From assembly GCA_910576125.1 (NCBI GenBank), contig CAJTHM010000002.1:124001-188000 (forward strand): 64,000 nucleotides of DNA. The letters run 5' to 3'. The notes under the pieces were generated by a model. That model made no database searches. It was not told the origin of the DNA and was given only the letters and a program-made list of their open reading frames with translations. Position numbers and translations under genes: made by a program. Origin of the DNA: Lachnospiraceae bacterium (GTDB lineage: Bacteria; Bacillota; Clostridia; Lachnospirales; Lachnospiraceae). Shown here piece by piece: positions 47,786 through 55,510 of this stretch. Each line of letters opens with the position of its first letter. Positions within the stretch are counted from its first letter, which is position 1.

Positions 47786-48301
47786 ATGACATATGAAAAA
47801 TTGAAGTCTCAATTACAGACATTCTATTTCCATCACCTGAAAGAAAGCCTGCAGCCCGGAGATGGATGCGGCAGAGGCCCAGTGCGGGAATGTATATCAG
47901 CGCAAAGCGATGCAGTATGAGGTTCTGGCCGATCGCTTTGAACCTGTGATTTTTGACAATCTCCCGTTTTATTATGAGATGGGGACGAGAGAGGCCAGAT
48001 GTGACGGCGCCCACTGGATCAGTCACCCGGGAGGCTGGCTGCTGAGGAAGAACTATGGCCGGTGATTATCTGGCACATGGAATCAAGAGGAGCTGCTTGA
48101 TGCTTTTGAATGGGTATTTGCTGGGAAGAAGCTTCAGACAATCCAGATTAACTGCCAGAACCGCGAGAATCTGCTGGATGCCCAGATTCACCCGGAGAGA
48201 CATCAGAACCTGATAGTGCGGATATGTGGCTTTCCTGCCCGGTTCGTGTCGCTCTCTAAGGAGTGGCAGGACGAATTTCTGTCGAGAAATTTCTATGGAT
48301 A
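47786..48301 (+). pseudogene. Glycyl-radical enzyme remnant (internal deletion)
   Basis: Fragments of one protein. From ATG 47786 (after GGAGG) about 25 residues are in one frame; from about 47862 another frame reads on to a TGA at 48063 and, in the same frame, to 48301. The last stretch contains HPERHQNLIVRICGFPARF followed by SKEWQDEF, clearly the C-terminal glycyl-radical domain of pyruvate-formate-lyase-like enzymes (RICGF in place of RVAGY). Such enzymes have about 800 residues; here only about 170 codons remain, so some 600 are missing. The front part (PFYYEMGTREARCDGAHW) may be the enzyme's start, less surely. No activase gene is nearby. Confidence 0.75.
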
Positions 48302-48308
48302 GAGAATG

Positions 48309-48342
48309 AGGACAACCTTTTTTCTGAAAGGTTGTCCTTTTT
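48309..48342 (+). terminator. Rho-independent terminator closing the amino-sugar island
   Basis: A 12-bp perfect stem (48309-48320 with 48327-48338), 6-base loop, T tract. Confidence 0.92.
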
Positions 48343-48382
48343 GGCGTATCTGGTGCCATAATCTGAAAAATATTTTTTCCTC

Positions 48383-48434
48383 TTGACATTACAGGGAAAT
48401 ATGGTAATATAAACATATGAACAATGGTTCATAT
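48383..48434 (+). promoter_or_regulatory. Promoter with ArsR/SmtB-like operator for metal efflux genes
   Basis: TTGACA (48383-48388), 16-base spacer, TAATAT (48405-48410), then a perfect 8-bp inverted repeat ATATGAAC-AATG-GTTCATAT (48415-48434) over the likely transcription start. The TGAACA...TTCA core matches operators of metal-responsive ArsR/SmtB/CzrA repressors. No such repressor gene is in the window. Confidence 0.65.
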
Positions 48435-48469
48435 AAAGAGACATAACGGGATGAGGAGGAAACAGTCTT

Positions 48470-48691
48470 ATGAAGAAAACGTACAAAATCGAGGTAGATT
48501 GCGCGAACTGCGCCCTGAAGATGGAAGAGGCGGCCAAGAAAGTGGAAGGCGTCCAGGCGGCCACGGTCAGCTTCATGACCCAGAAGATGAAAGTGGAATT
48601 CGCGGAAGGGGCGGACGAGAAAGATGTGATGCAGTCTGTGCGCAAGGCCTGCAAGAAAGTGGAGGACGACTGCGAGATCTTTCTGGATTAA
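48470..48691 (+). CDS. Small HMA-domain metal-binding protein
   Basis: A 73-residue cytosolic heavy-metal-associated domain with D-CANC as the CxxC metal site (about residues 11-14). Such proteins carry Zn, Cd or Cu ions to a P-type pump. Here it is a separate gene before the ATPase, which lacks its own N-terminal HMA domain. GGAGGA precedes the ATG and an operator-bearing promoter lies upstream. Confidence 0.9.
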   Translation: MKKTYKIEVDCANCALKMEEAAKKVEGVQAATVSFMTQKMKVEFAEGADEKDVMQSVRKACKKVEDDCEIFLD

Positions 48692-48701
48692 AATTAAGGA
48701 G

Positions 48702-48741
48702 AAGCCTCTTTCCTGCAGTAGTGCGGCAGAGAGGCTTTTTT
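48702..48741 (+). terminator. Intercistronic terminator/attenuator between HMA gene and ATPase
   Basis: Stem AAGCCTCT (48702-48709) with AGAGGCTT (48730-48737), extended by an inner CCTGC/GCGG part, then six T (48736-48741). It begins 10 bases after the HMA stop and should lower ATPase expression relative to the HMA protein. Confidence 0.75.
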
Positions 48742-48775
48742 CATAGAACGCAAGAGGGAAAGGAGGAATGATGAC

Positions 48776-50710
48776 ATGACGAAAAAACAGAAAAAAGTAC
48801 TCTGCAGAATCATAATAGCGGCAGTGCTCATGGCAGCGCTGCAGTTCCTGCCGGTGACGGGATACCTGCGGTTCGCGCTGTATCTGGTGCCCTATCTGAT
48901 TATCGGCTATGACATCCTGCGGAAAGCGGCGCTTGGCATCAGCCATGGGGAGGTGTTCGACGAGAACTTCCTGATGGCAGTGGCCACGGTGGGAGCCATG
49001 CTGCTGGGCATCTACAATGAGACGAAAGGGCTGGAGGGCGAGTTCGCCGAGGGAGTGGCCGTCATGCTGTTCTATCAGATCGGCGAGCTGTTCCAGGCGG
49101 TGGCGGTGGGGAAGAGCCGGAAAAACATCAGCGCTCTCATGGACATCCGCCCGGACTACGCCAACATCGAGGATGAGGACGGGAACCTGGAGCAGGTGGA
49201 TCCCGATGATGTGGAGCCGGGCACTGTCATCGTAGTGCAGCCCGGGGAGAAAGTGCCCATCGACGGTGTGGTGGAGGAGGGGGATTCCACCCTGAACACC
49301 AGCGCCCTCACCGGGGAGAGCGTGCCCAGGGAGGTGCGCGCCGGGGAGGAGGTCATCAGCGGCTGCGTGAACCTGACGGGTCTGCTGCGGATACGGACCA
49401 CAAAGGAATTCGGGGAGTCCACAGTGTCGAAAATCCTGGATTTGGTGGAGAATTCCAGCATGAAAAAGGCCAGGACCGAGAACTTCATCACGAAATTCGC
49501 CAGATATTACACTCCTGCCGTGTGCTACAGCGCGCTGGCGCTGGCAGTGATTCCGTCTCTGGTGAATCTGATGCTGGGCAATCCCGCGGACTGGAGCACA
49601 TGGGTCATCCGGGCGTTGACTTTCCTGGTCATCAGCTGCCCCTGCGCCCTGGTGATATCCATTCCGCTGAGCTTCTTCGGCGGAATCGGCGGGGCATCAG
49701 CCTGCGGCATCCTGGTGAAAGGCTCCAACTACCTGGAGGCCCTGGCGCAGACGAAGTATGTGGTCTTCGACAAGACCGGCACGCTGACCAAAGGGGTCTT
49801 TCAGGTGACACAGGTGTGCCCGTCCCCGGAATTTATGGCAGCCGGATTTGCGAAAGCGGCGGAGGCAGCCAAAGAGCGCCTGCTGGAGCTGGCGGCCTGC
49901 GCGGAGAGCTATTCCGGCCACCCCATCAGCAAGAGCTTGAAGGAGGCCTGCGGCAAAGAGATTCATCCCTCCCATGTGTCTGACGTGGAGGAGATAAGCG
50001 GCCATGGCGTGACAGCGACGGTGGAAGGGATGAAAGTGGCGGCGGGCAATGCCAGACTGATGGAAAGCCTGGGCCTTGCCTATGAAAAGAAGCCCCAGGC
50101 GGGAACCATCGTCCATGTGGCGGTGGACGGCAGGTATGCGGGCTATATCCTGATAACGGATGTGGTCAAGGAGCAGTCCGGGGAGGCCATTGCGGCCCTG
50201 AAAGCAGCAGGTGTGAAGAAGACCGTGATGCTCACCGGTGATGGGAAGCTCACGGCGGAGCATGTGGCGGTGCAGCTGGGACTGGACGAGGTCAGGAGCG
50301 AGCTGCTGCCCGCGGACAAGGTGGCGGCAGTGGAGGAGCTGCTGGCAGAGAAAGGGGTCAAGGAGAACCTGGCTTTCGTGGGCGACGGCATCAATGACGC
50401 GCCGGTGCTCTCCAGGGCGGATATCGGCGTGGCCATGGGGGCTTTGGGCTCCGACGCGGCCATCGAGGCGGCGGACATTGTGCTCATGGACGACAATCCC
50501 ATGAAGCTGGCTCTGGCCATACGCATTTCCAGGAAATGCCTGCGCGTCGTCTATGAGAATATCGTATTCGCCCTTGCGGTCAAGGCAATCTGCCTTATCC
50601 TGGGAGCCGTTGGCCTGGCGAATATGTGGATTGCTATTTTTGCCGATGTGGGCGTCATGGTGCTGGCGGTGCTGAACGCCATCCGATGCCTGAAAGTGAA
50701 AGCGGACTGA
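48776..50710 (+). CDS. P1B-type heavy-metal translocating ATPase (Zn/Cd/Pb class)
   Basis: Efflux pump of 644 residues. About eight membrane spans; CPC metal site in ISCPCALVISIPLSF; phosphorylation site D332 in DKTGTLT; actuator TGES; HP motif GHPISKS; hinge VGDGINDAPVLSRADIGVAMG. The CPC followed by ALVIS and the separate CANC-type HMA protein fit the ZntA/CadA (Zn, Cd, Pb) group and not the CopA group, by inference. No N-terminal HMA domain is present. AGGAGG precedes the ATG; a terminator follows. Confidence 0.93.
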   Translation: MTKKQKKVLCRIIIAAVLMAALQFLPVTGYLRFALYLVPYLIIGYDILRKAALGISHGEVFDENFLMAVATVGAMLLGIYNETKGLEGEFAEGVAVMLFYQIGELFQAVAVGKSRKNISALMDIRPDYANIEDEDGNLEQVDPDDVEPGTVIVVQPGEKVPIDGVVEEGDSTLNTSALTGESVPREVRAGEEVISGCVNLTGLLRIRTTKEFGESTVSKILDLVENSSMKKARTENFITKFARYYTPAVCYSALALAVIPSLVNLMLGNPADWSTWVIRALTFLVISCPCALVISIPLSFFGGIGGASACGILVKGSNYLEALAQTKYVVFDKTGTLTKGVFQVTQVCPSPEFMAAGFAKAAEAAKERLLELAACAESYSGHPISKSLKEACGKEIHPSHVSDVEEISGHGVTATVEGMKVAAGNARLMESLGLAYEKKPQAGTIVHVAVDGRYAGYILITDVVKEQSGEAIAALKAAGVKKTVMLTGDGKLTAEHVAVQLGLDEVRSELLPADKVAAVEELLAEKGVKENLAFVGDGINDAPVLSRADIGVAMGALGSDAAIEAADIVLMDDNPMKLALAIRISRKCLRVVYENIVFALAVKAICLILGAVGLANMWIAIFADVGVMVLAVLNAIRCLKVKAD

Positions 50711-50772
50711 CCTGGATTTCCCGGCATCGGGTTGGGCAATGGGCAGGACGTTGAGAATGGATATATGCTAAA

Positions 50773-50805
50773 AGGCCTCTCCTGATAATGGGGGAGGCCT
50801 CTTTT
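50773..50805 (+). terminator. Rho-independent terminator after metal ATPase
   Basis: A 10-bp stem with one G-T pair (50773-50782 with 50791-50800) and a following T run. Confidence 0.85.
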
Positions 50806-50828
50806 GATGCCGTCCCGGAAAAAACACT

Positions 50829-50858
50829 ATGTCACTTTTGGAGAAATCATGGTATAAT
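50829..50858 (+). promoter_or_regulatory. Promoter candidate for membrane-protein pair
   Basis: ATGTCA (50829-50834), 18-base spacer, perfect TATAAT (50853-50858). The rest of the gap to 50984 shows only a short inverted repeat (ATGGT/ACCAT near 50885-50905). Confidence 0.5.
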
Positions 50859-50984
50859 GACCCTATTCGAGACTGGGGCGGCCGGATGGTCATAAGAACC
50901 ATGGGCTTTCTGGACGCAGGCATGATATCCTGTTTAGGGAAACCGTAATGTGACAGGGCCGTATGAAAAGGGAGGTGGAGCAGA

Positions 50985-52103
50985 GTGCCTTTTAAAGACA
51001 ATCATGAAAAGAAAAAGGCTTTCTATGGAACAGCTGCGGCTGTGGCCGGGATTTTGATTCTGGCTGTGGCCGAATGGATCTGCCACAGGAGAGTGCCTTT
51101 TATGATGGACGACCTCTGGTACGCCACCAACCTGAAGACCGACCAGACGCTGCAGGGCCTGGGGGATGTCCTGGAAAGCCAGCTCTGGCATTTTATGAAC
51201 TGGGGCGGCCGCTGCGTGACCCATGGCATCCTGCAACTGACACTGATGTCAGGAGAGCTTGCGGCGGATATCCTGAATCTGGCCGCGACGCTCCTGCTGG
51301 GCTGGATGGTCTGCGTGACGGCGGGCTGGAGGAAGCCTTTTTGCTTCCTGTGCGCCTCTTCCCTGATTGTGGCGCTGAATGCCAATGTGAAGATGAGCAT
51401 GTTCTGGCAGGCGGGAACCGTGAATTATGTCTATTCGTCCGTGTGGATCCTGGCATTTTTATGGCCCTGGCTCAGGCAGGTGGAAAAGCCGGAGAGCGGT
51501 TCCCTGCCCCTGGTGAATCTGTGGATCCTGCCCCTGGGGCTGATGGCGGGGTGGAGCAATGAGAACATGGGGCCGGCCAGCCTGCTGACGGCCCTGGCAG
51601 CCACGGTCTACCTGGTAAAGGGGCAGAAACGTAAGGCCTGTGCCTGGATGGTGTCCGGCATGGGGACCTGTCTGCTCGGGAGCATCCTGGTGGTGGCGGC
51701 GCCTGGCAATTTCGTCCGGGCATCGGCGGTGGAGAAGCTTCCCTTTGGAGAGTGGCTGTACGAGCGTTTCTTCTCCATGCTCCGGGCGGGCGCGGATTAT
51801 CTGTTTCCCTCAGCGGTGCTGCTGGCGGCTGTGCTTCTGTTCTGGACAGTGTGCCTGAAGGGCAGGCTGCGCCCGGCACAGTGGATGCTGCTGGCGCTGG
51901 CGGTGCTGTCCTATGGGGCCATGGCGCTGTCCCCCCATTACCCGGACAGGGCTACATTCGGCACCATGACGGTGTGCGCCGCGCTGAGCCTGTCGGTACT
52001 GAAGGATATCCTGGAAAAGAAGCGGGCGATGGGAATCTATGCAGGCGGCATGGCATTCTGCTACTGGGTCTATGCAATATATGTGGTGAGCGTGTTACGA
52101 TAA
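50985..52103 (+). CDS. Polytopic membrane protein, possibly DUF6056-like
   Basis: The 372 residues start at a GTG with GGGAGGTGGAG just upstream. About nine or ten membrane spans. After the first comes PFMMDDLWYATNL and then WHFMNWGGRCVTHG, and later MSMFWQAGTVNYVYSSVW. The acidic pair and WGGR loop outside the first helix recall GT-C glycosyltransferase-like membrane proteins and the DUF6056 group, but I cannot confirm this. Role unknown. Confidence 0.65.
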   Translation: MPFKDNHEKKKAFYGTAAAVAGILILAVAEWICHRRVPFMMDDLWYATNLKTDQTLQGLGDVLESQLWHFMNWGGRCVTHGILQLTLMSGELAADILNLAATLLLGWMVCVTAGWRKPFCFLCASSLIVALNANVKMSMFWQAGTVNYVYSSVWILAFLWPWLRQVEKPESGSLPLVNLWILPLGLMAGWSNENMGPASLLTALAATVYLVKGQKRKACAWMVSGMGTCLLGSILVVAAPGNFVRASAVEKLPFGEWLYERFFSMLRAGADYLFPSAVLLAAVLLFWTVCLKGRLRPAQWMLLALAVLSYGAMALSPHYPDRATFGTMTVCAALSLSVLKDILEKKRAMGIYAGGMAFCYWVYAIYVVSVLR

Positions 52104-52280
52104 TTTGGTATATCGGTATTAAAATGACGATAAAACAGATAAACTGCGATTTGGCAGCGGAATCGGGAACAGGCATCTGTCATGGCATAGAGATTTCGGC
52201 CTTGCGGGATGCGCGATGCCGGGCGGCGGTTCCATGGCTGTCAGGGCAATTGGATTCAGACGGAAAGGGATAAAGGCAGG

Positions 52281-53027
52281 ATGAAAGAAAATGGCTTGAA
52301 ACAGTATGCGAAGTGGATACAGGCGGTATTTGCCGCAGTCCTCCTCCTGTTTGCGGCACTGACCCTCCATGATATGCAGACAGCGGAGGGAGCGGGTTTT
52401 TATCTGGCCATCAAGGCGGGCAATCAGGACCGGCGGGTGTACGACCTGCTGGTGGATGTAATAGGGATGCTCTGCCTGCTGGCGTTGCTTTTGCTGCCCT
52501 GCCTCCTGCAGAAACGCCTGCGGCCTGCTTCTTTCCTGCGATTTGCTTCTGCCAGTCTGGCTTTCCTGCCTGTCATGAGTATGGGGGCGCTGGTCCATCT
52601 GGCGGACGGCAGTGACAGGATTGAATTGCGCCAGGCGATTCTGGAGGGGCGGCTGGGCGAGGCTTTTCAGGAGGGAATCGGAGGTCTGCTTCCGATTCTG
52701 GCGGCAGGTGTGCCGGTTCTGATATTGGCATTCGGCATGGAAAAGGCAGGCGGCGGGCAGAGCAGAGTGAAAGGACGAGCAGCGTGGCTGAGATGTCTGG
52801 GGATTTCTGCCGTCCTGCTTTTGGCGCTTGCGCTTCTATTCCCGGTGCTGACGGATGCCTGCGCCTACCTCATCGTATATCTGCTGCTGATAACTGCATT
52901 TTCCCTCTGGGAGAGGCTGAGCGAGATGTATCCGCGATTGGATGCCTGGGGCTGGATTCTGTTCGGCGGGTTCTGGCTGCGGGGGATTGAGCGGATGCTG
53001 GAGGTCATGAGCGTCTATCATTTATAG
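52281..53027 (+). CDS. Membrane protein of unknown function
   Basis: Not recognised. The start at 52281 (MKENGLKQYAKWIQAVF) is preferred over the open frame back to 52209; its ribosome site (AAAGGCAGG) is weak. The 248 residues have about six hydrophobic segments with short loops. It follows the previous membrane protein by 178 bases on the same strand and may be co-transcribed. Confidence 0.6.
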   Translation: MKENGLKQYAKWIQAVFAAVLLLFAALTLHDMQTAEGAGFYLAIKAGNQDRRVYDLLVDVIGMLCLLALLLLPCLLQKRLRPASFLRFASASLAFLPVMSMGALVHLADGSDRIELRQAILEGRLGEAFQEGIGGLLPILAAGVPVLILAFGMEKAGGGQSRVKGRAAWLRCLGISAVLLLALALLFPVLTDACAYLIVYLLLITAFSLWERLSEMYPRLDAWGWILFGGFWLRGIERMLEVMSVYHL

Positions 53028-53086
53028 AGGTTGAGATGACTAGCTCCAAGATTTTTTTATAAAAATACAGAGACAGGAGAGAAAAC

Positions 53087-53821
53087 ATGCGAATACTGAT
53101 TATACGGCACGGAGACCCGGATTATGAAAGAGATTCCCTGACGGAAAAGGGCTGGAAAGAGGCGGAACTGCTGTCCCAAAGGCTCTCGAAACTGGAGGTG
53201 GCACAGTTCTATGTGTCCTCCCTGGGGCGGGCCAGGGACACGGCCTCGCTGACGCTGCGGAAAATGGGCAGGACAGCCATAGAATGTGAGTGGCTGCGGG
53301 AATTCTGGCCCAGAATCAAGCGGCCCGATATGGTGGGGAAGAGGGACACCCTGGCCTGGGACTGGCTGCCGGAGGACTGGACGGCGGAGGAAAATTACTT
53401 TCGGCGGGACGGATGGCTGGACACGGATATCATGCGGCAGGGCGGCGTAGGCGAGGCCTATGAAGAAGTGATTCGGAATTTCGATGCCCTCCTGGCAGGG
53501 CACGGCTATGTCCGGGAGGGGAATCTGTACCGGGTGGAGCGCGCCAATCAGGATACCATCGTGTTCTTCTGCCATTTCGGGCTGGAATGCGTGCTGCTGA
53601 GCCGCCTGATGAATACTTCCCCTATGATACTCTGGCACCATCTCTGCGCCGCCCCGTCCTCTGTGACCACGGTCTATACGGAGGAGCGCCGCCCGGGGAA
53701 GGCGGCTTTCCGCGTCAGCGCTTTCGGCGACGTCTCCCATCTGTACGCAGGCGGGGAGGAGCCCTCTTTCTCTGCCAGATTCTGCGAGACCTATGACAGC
53801 GCGGACGAGAGGCACGACTGA
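53087..53821 (+). CDS. Histidine phosphatase superfamily protein
   Basis: Phosphoglycerate-mutase-like phosphatase of 244 residues. RHGDPDYERDSLTEKGWKEA (R7-H8-G9) carries the catalytic His; SSLGRARDTA has the second Arg; FFCHFGLE near 163-170 supplies the second His of the pocket. The substrate is unknown. AGGAGA precedes the ATG. It lies alone between the membrane pair and the PadR gene. Confidence 0.88.
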   Translation: MRILIIRHGDPDYERDSLTEKGWKEAELLSQRLSKLEVAQFYVSSLGRARDTASLTLRKMGRTAIECEWLREFWPRIKRPDMVGKRDTLAWDWLPEDWTAEENYFRRDGWLDTDIMRQGGVGEAYEEVIRNFDALLAGHGYVREGNLYRVERANQDTIVFFCHFGLECVLLSRLMNTSPMILWHHLCAAPSSVTTVYTEERRPGKAAFRVSAFGDVSHLYAGGEEPSFSARFCETYDSADERHD

Positions 53822-53954
53822 GAGGGCGGCGCGCTTTCCACAGGGACTCGGTATATCGAATGTTAAATGCCGGAATTTTGAGAACCGGTTCCTCCGTATC
53901 AGTCCTCATTCTGTCGAGTTTCATTAAGCGAAACATCCCATGCTTATTTTACAG

Positions 53955-54015
53955 TTGACACCTGAATGGGAATATGCTATCTTATATTCATGCTCGATAT
54001 GTCGAGACACGACAT
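53955..54015 (+). promoter_or_regulatory. Promoter and PadR-type operator
   Basis: TTGACA (53955-53960), 17-base spacer, TATCTT (53978-53983). Downstream, ATGTC (53999-54003) and GACAT (54011-54015) form an inverted repeat 7 bases apart, like the ATGT...ACAT sites bound by PadR repressors. It lies about 10 bases past the likely transcription start, so autorepression is probable. Confidence 0.6.
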
Positions 54016-54046
54016 GTCGACGGAAGACAGGAGAGGAGGAACCTGC

Positions 54047-54370
54047 TTGGATGATGCTTTACGGAAAAAATATATACCCATGACCGAGACCACCTATTAC
54101 ACCCTGCTGGCAGTGACCACGCCGCGCCACGGCTATGCCATCATGCAGTTCGTGGGACGGCTCACCCGGGAGCGGCTGCTGCTGGGCACGGGCACCCTCT
54201 ATACTATGGTGGGGCGGCTGGCGGCGGACGGCATCATCCAGGTGCTGCAGGAGGATGGGAAGAAATCCTATCTGCTGACCCAGACAGGGATGGATCTGCT
54301 GGGGGAGGAGACCAAGCGCTTGGGCCAGCAGCTGGCCGACGGGCTGAAAATTCTGTCAGGGGGGGCATGA
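54047..54370 (+). CDS. PadR-family transcriptional regulator
   Basis: The 107 residues start at a TTG with GAGAGGAGGA ideally spaced; the ATG at 53966 would place the start upstream of the mapped promoter. It has the PadR winged-helix fold: TETTYYTLLAVTTPRHGYAIMQ, then GTGTLYTMVGRLAADGII (recognition helix) and a beta wing SYLLTQTG. It precedes a NatAB-like ABC system, a usual arrangement in which PadR senses a drug or peptide and controls the transporter. Confidence 0.9.
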   Translation: MDDALRKKYIPMTETTYYTLLAVTTPRHGYAIMQFVGRLTRERLLLGTGTLYTMVGRLAADGIIQVLQEDGKKSYLLTQTGMDLLGEETKRLGQQLADGLKILSGGA

Positions 54371-54555
54371 ACGGTGGATTAAAGAGACTGCTGCGGAGAG
54401 ATTCCGTGCGGCATGAATCCGGAGAGTGCGACGTACCTGTCGGAGGGGACAATGGACCTTGGGGGTGCAATGGACCCGGAGGGCGCAAGCTGCCTGGCAG
54501 ATGCGCCGCACTGAAAAGAGAGGGCTGGATAAAAAAGCGTATCCGCCCTGTGGAA

Positions 54556-54592
54556 AAGGAGCGCGCGCCGCAGCGCGCAGATTGGCATCATG
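54556..54592 (+). other. Distant ribosome site with intervening hairpin before ABC ATPase
   Basis: AAGGAG (54556-54561) is the only good ribosome site before the ATG at 54590. A GCGCGC stem (54561-54566 with 54573-54578) lies between, and when folded brings the site to about 11 bases from the ATG. The rest of the 219-base gap after padR shows no convincing gene. Confidence 0.4.
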
Positions 54593-55510
54593 ATGAAATT
54601 AGAAGTAAAAGGCATCCGCAAAAGCTTTGGGGACAGGGAAGTGCTCCATGGCATCGACTTTCATGTGGAGAGCGGTAAGGCGCTGGGGCTATTGGGCAGG
54701 AACGGCGCGGGCAAGACCACCACGATCCGTATCCTGATGGATGTGTTCCATGCGAACAGCGGGGAGATTCTGCTGGACGGCAAAGGCTTCGTGCCGTCTA
54801 AGCACAGGATAGGCTATCTGCCGGAGGAGCGGGGGCTGTATCCGAAAAGGACAGTCATCGACCAGATGATATACCTGGCCTGCCTGCGGGGGATGAACCC
54901 CAGAGAGGCCAAAGCCAGCGCGAAAAAGTGGCTGGCGAGACTGGAAGTGGACGAGTACGAGACCAGGAAGCTGGAGACCCTGTCCAAAGGCAACCAGCAG
55001 AAAGTGCAGCTGGCGGCTACTTTGGTGAGTAACCCGGAAATCGTGATTCTGGATGAACCTTTCAGCGGCCTGGATCCGGTGAACTCCCAGATTCTGAAAG
55101 ATGTGGTGAACGAACTGATAAAAGATGACATCCTCGTCATTTTCTCCAGCCATCAGATGAGCTATGTGGAGGAGTTCTGCGACGATATCGCCGTCATCAA
55201 TCAGGGCCAGGTAGTGCTGGTGGGGAAGCTGAAAGAAATCAAGCGGGAGTACGGCAGGAACCGGCTGATGCTTTCGGCGGAGAACTATGCGTTGGAGGAG
55301 CTGGCCCGGAAAGTGGAGCGGGAGTGGGCGGACCTGATAAGCGTCTCCGACAGGAAGAAAGAGTTTTTGATCCTGGAACTGAAAGAGGGGGCCGACAGGC
55401 GGAAAGTGATGGCCGCGCTGGCCCGGTCGGATGTGGATGTGGAGCGGTTCGGCGGATACGAGCCCTCGCTGAATGATATCTTCGTGGAGAAAGTGGGTGA
55501 GGAAGAATGA
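54590..55510 (+). CDS. ABC exporter ATPase, NatA-like
   Basis: The 306 residues have Walker A GRNGAGKTTT (about 36-45), the LPEERGLYPKRTV Q-loop region, the signature LSKGNQQKVQLA, Walker B IVILDEPFSGLDP and the H-loop FSSHQMSYVE. A C-terminal about 90 residues form the regulatory extension typical of NatA/EcsA-like ATPases. It overlaps the permease gene by 4 bases (ATGA). Starts at 54590 or 54593 are both possible. Function in sodium, drug or peptide export is not readable. Confidence 0.92.
   Translation: MMKLEVKGIRKSFGDREVLHGIDFHVESGKALGLLGRNGAGKTTTIRILMDVFHANSGEILLDGKGFVPSKHRIGYLPEERGLYPKRTVIDQMIYLACLRGMNPREAKASAKKWLARLEVDEYETRKLETLSKGNQQKVQLAATLVSNPEIVILDEPFSGLDPVNSQILKDVVNELIKDDILVIFSSHQMSYVEEFCDDIAVINQGQVVLVGKLKEIKREYGRNRLMLSAENYALEELARKVEREWADLISVSDRKKEFLILELKEGADRRKVMAALARSDVDVERFGGYEPSLNDIFVEKVGEEE

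Noticed and set aside
53966..54046. Earlier ATG start for the padR gene
   Set aside because: It would lie upstream of the likely transcription start and within the promoter, has no ribosome site, and adds residues unlike the PadR family.
54367..54678. 103-codon frame after padR
   Set aside because: It overlaps the start of the ABC ATPase in another frame, is Gly/Arg-rich and matches no family.
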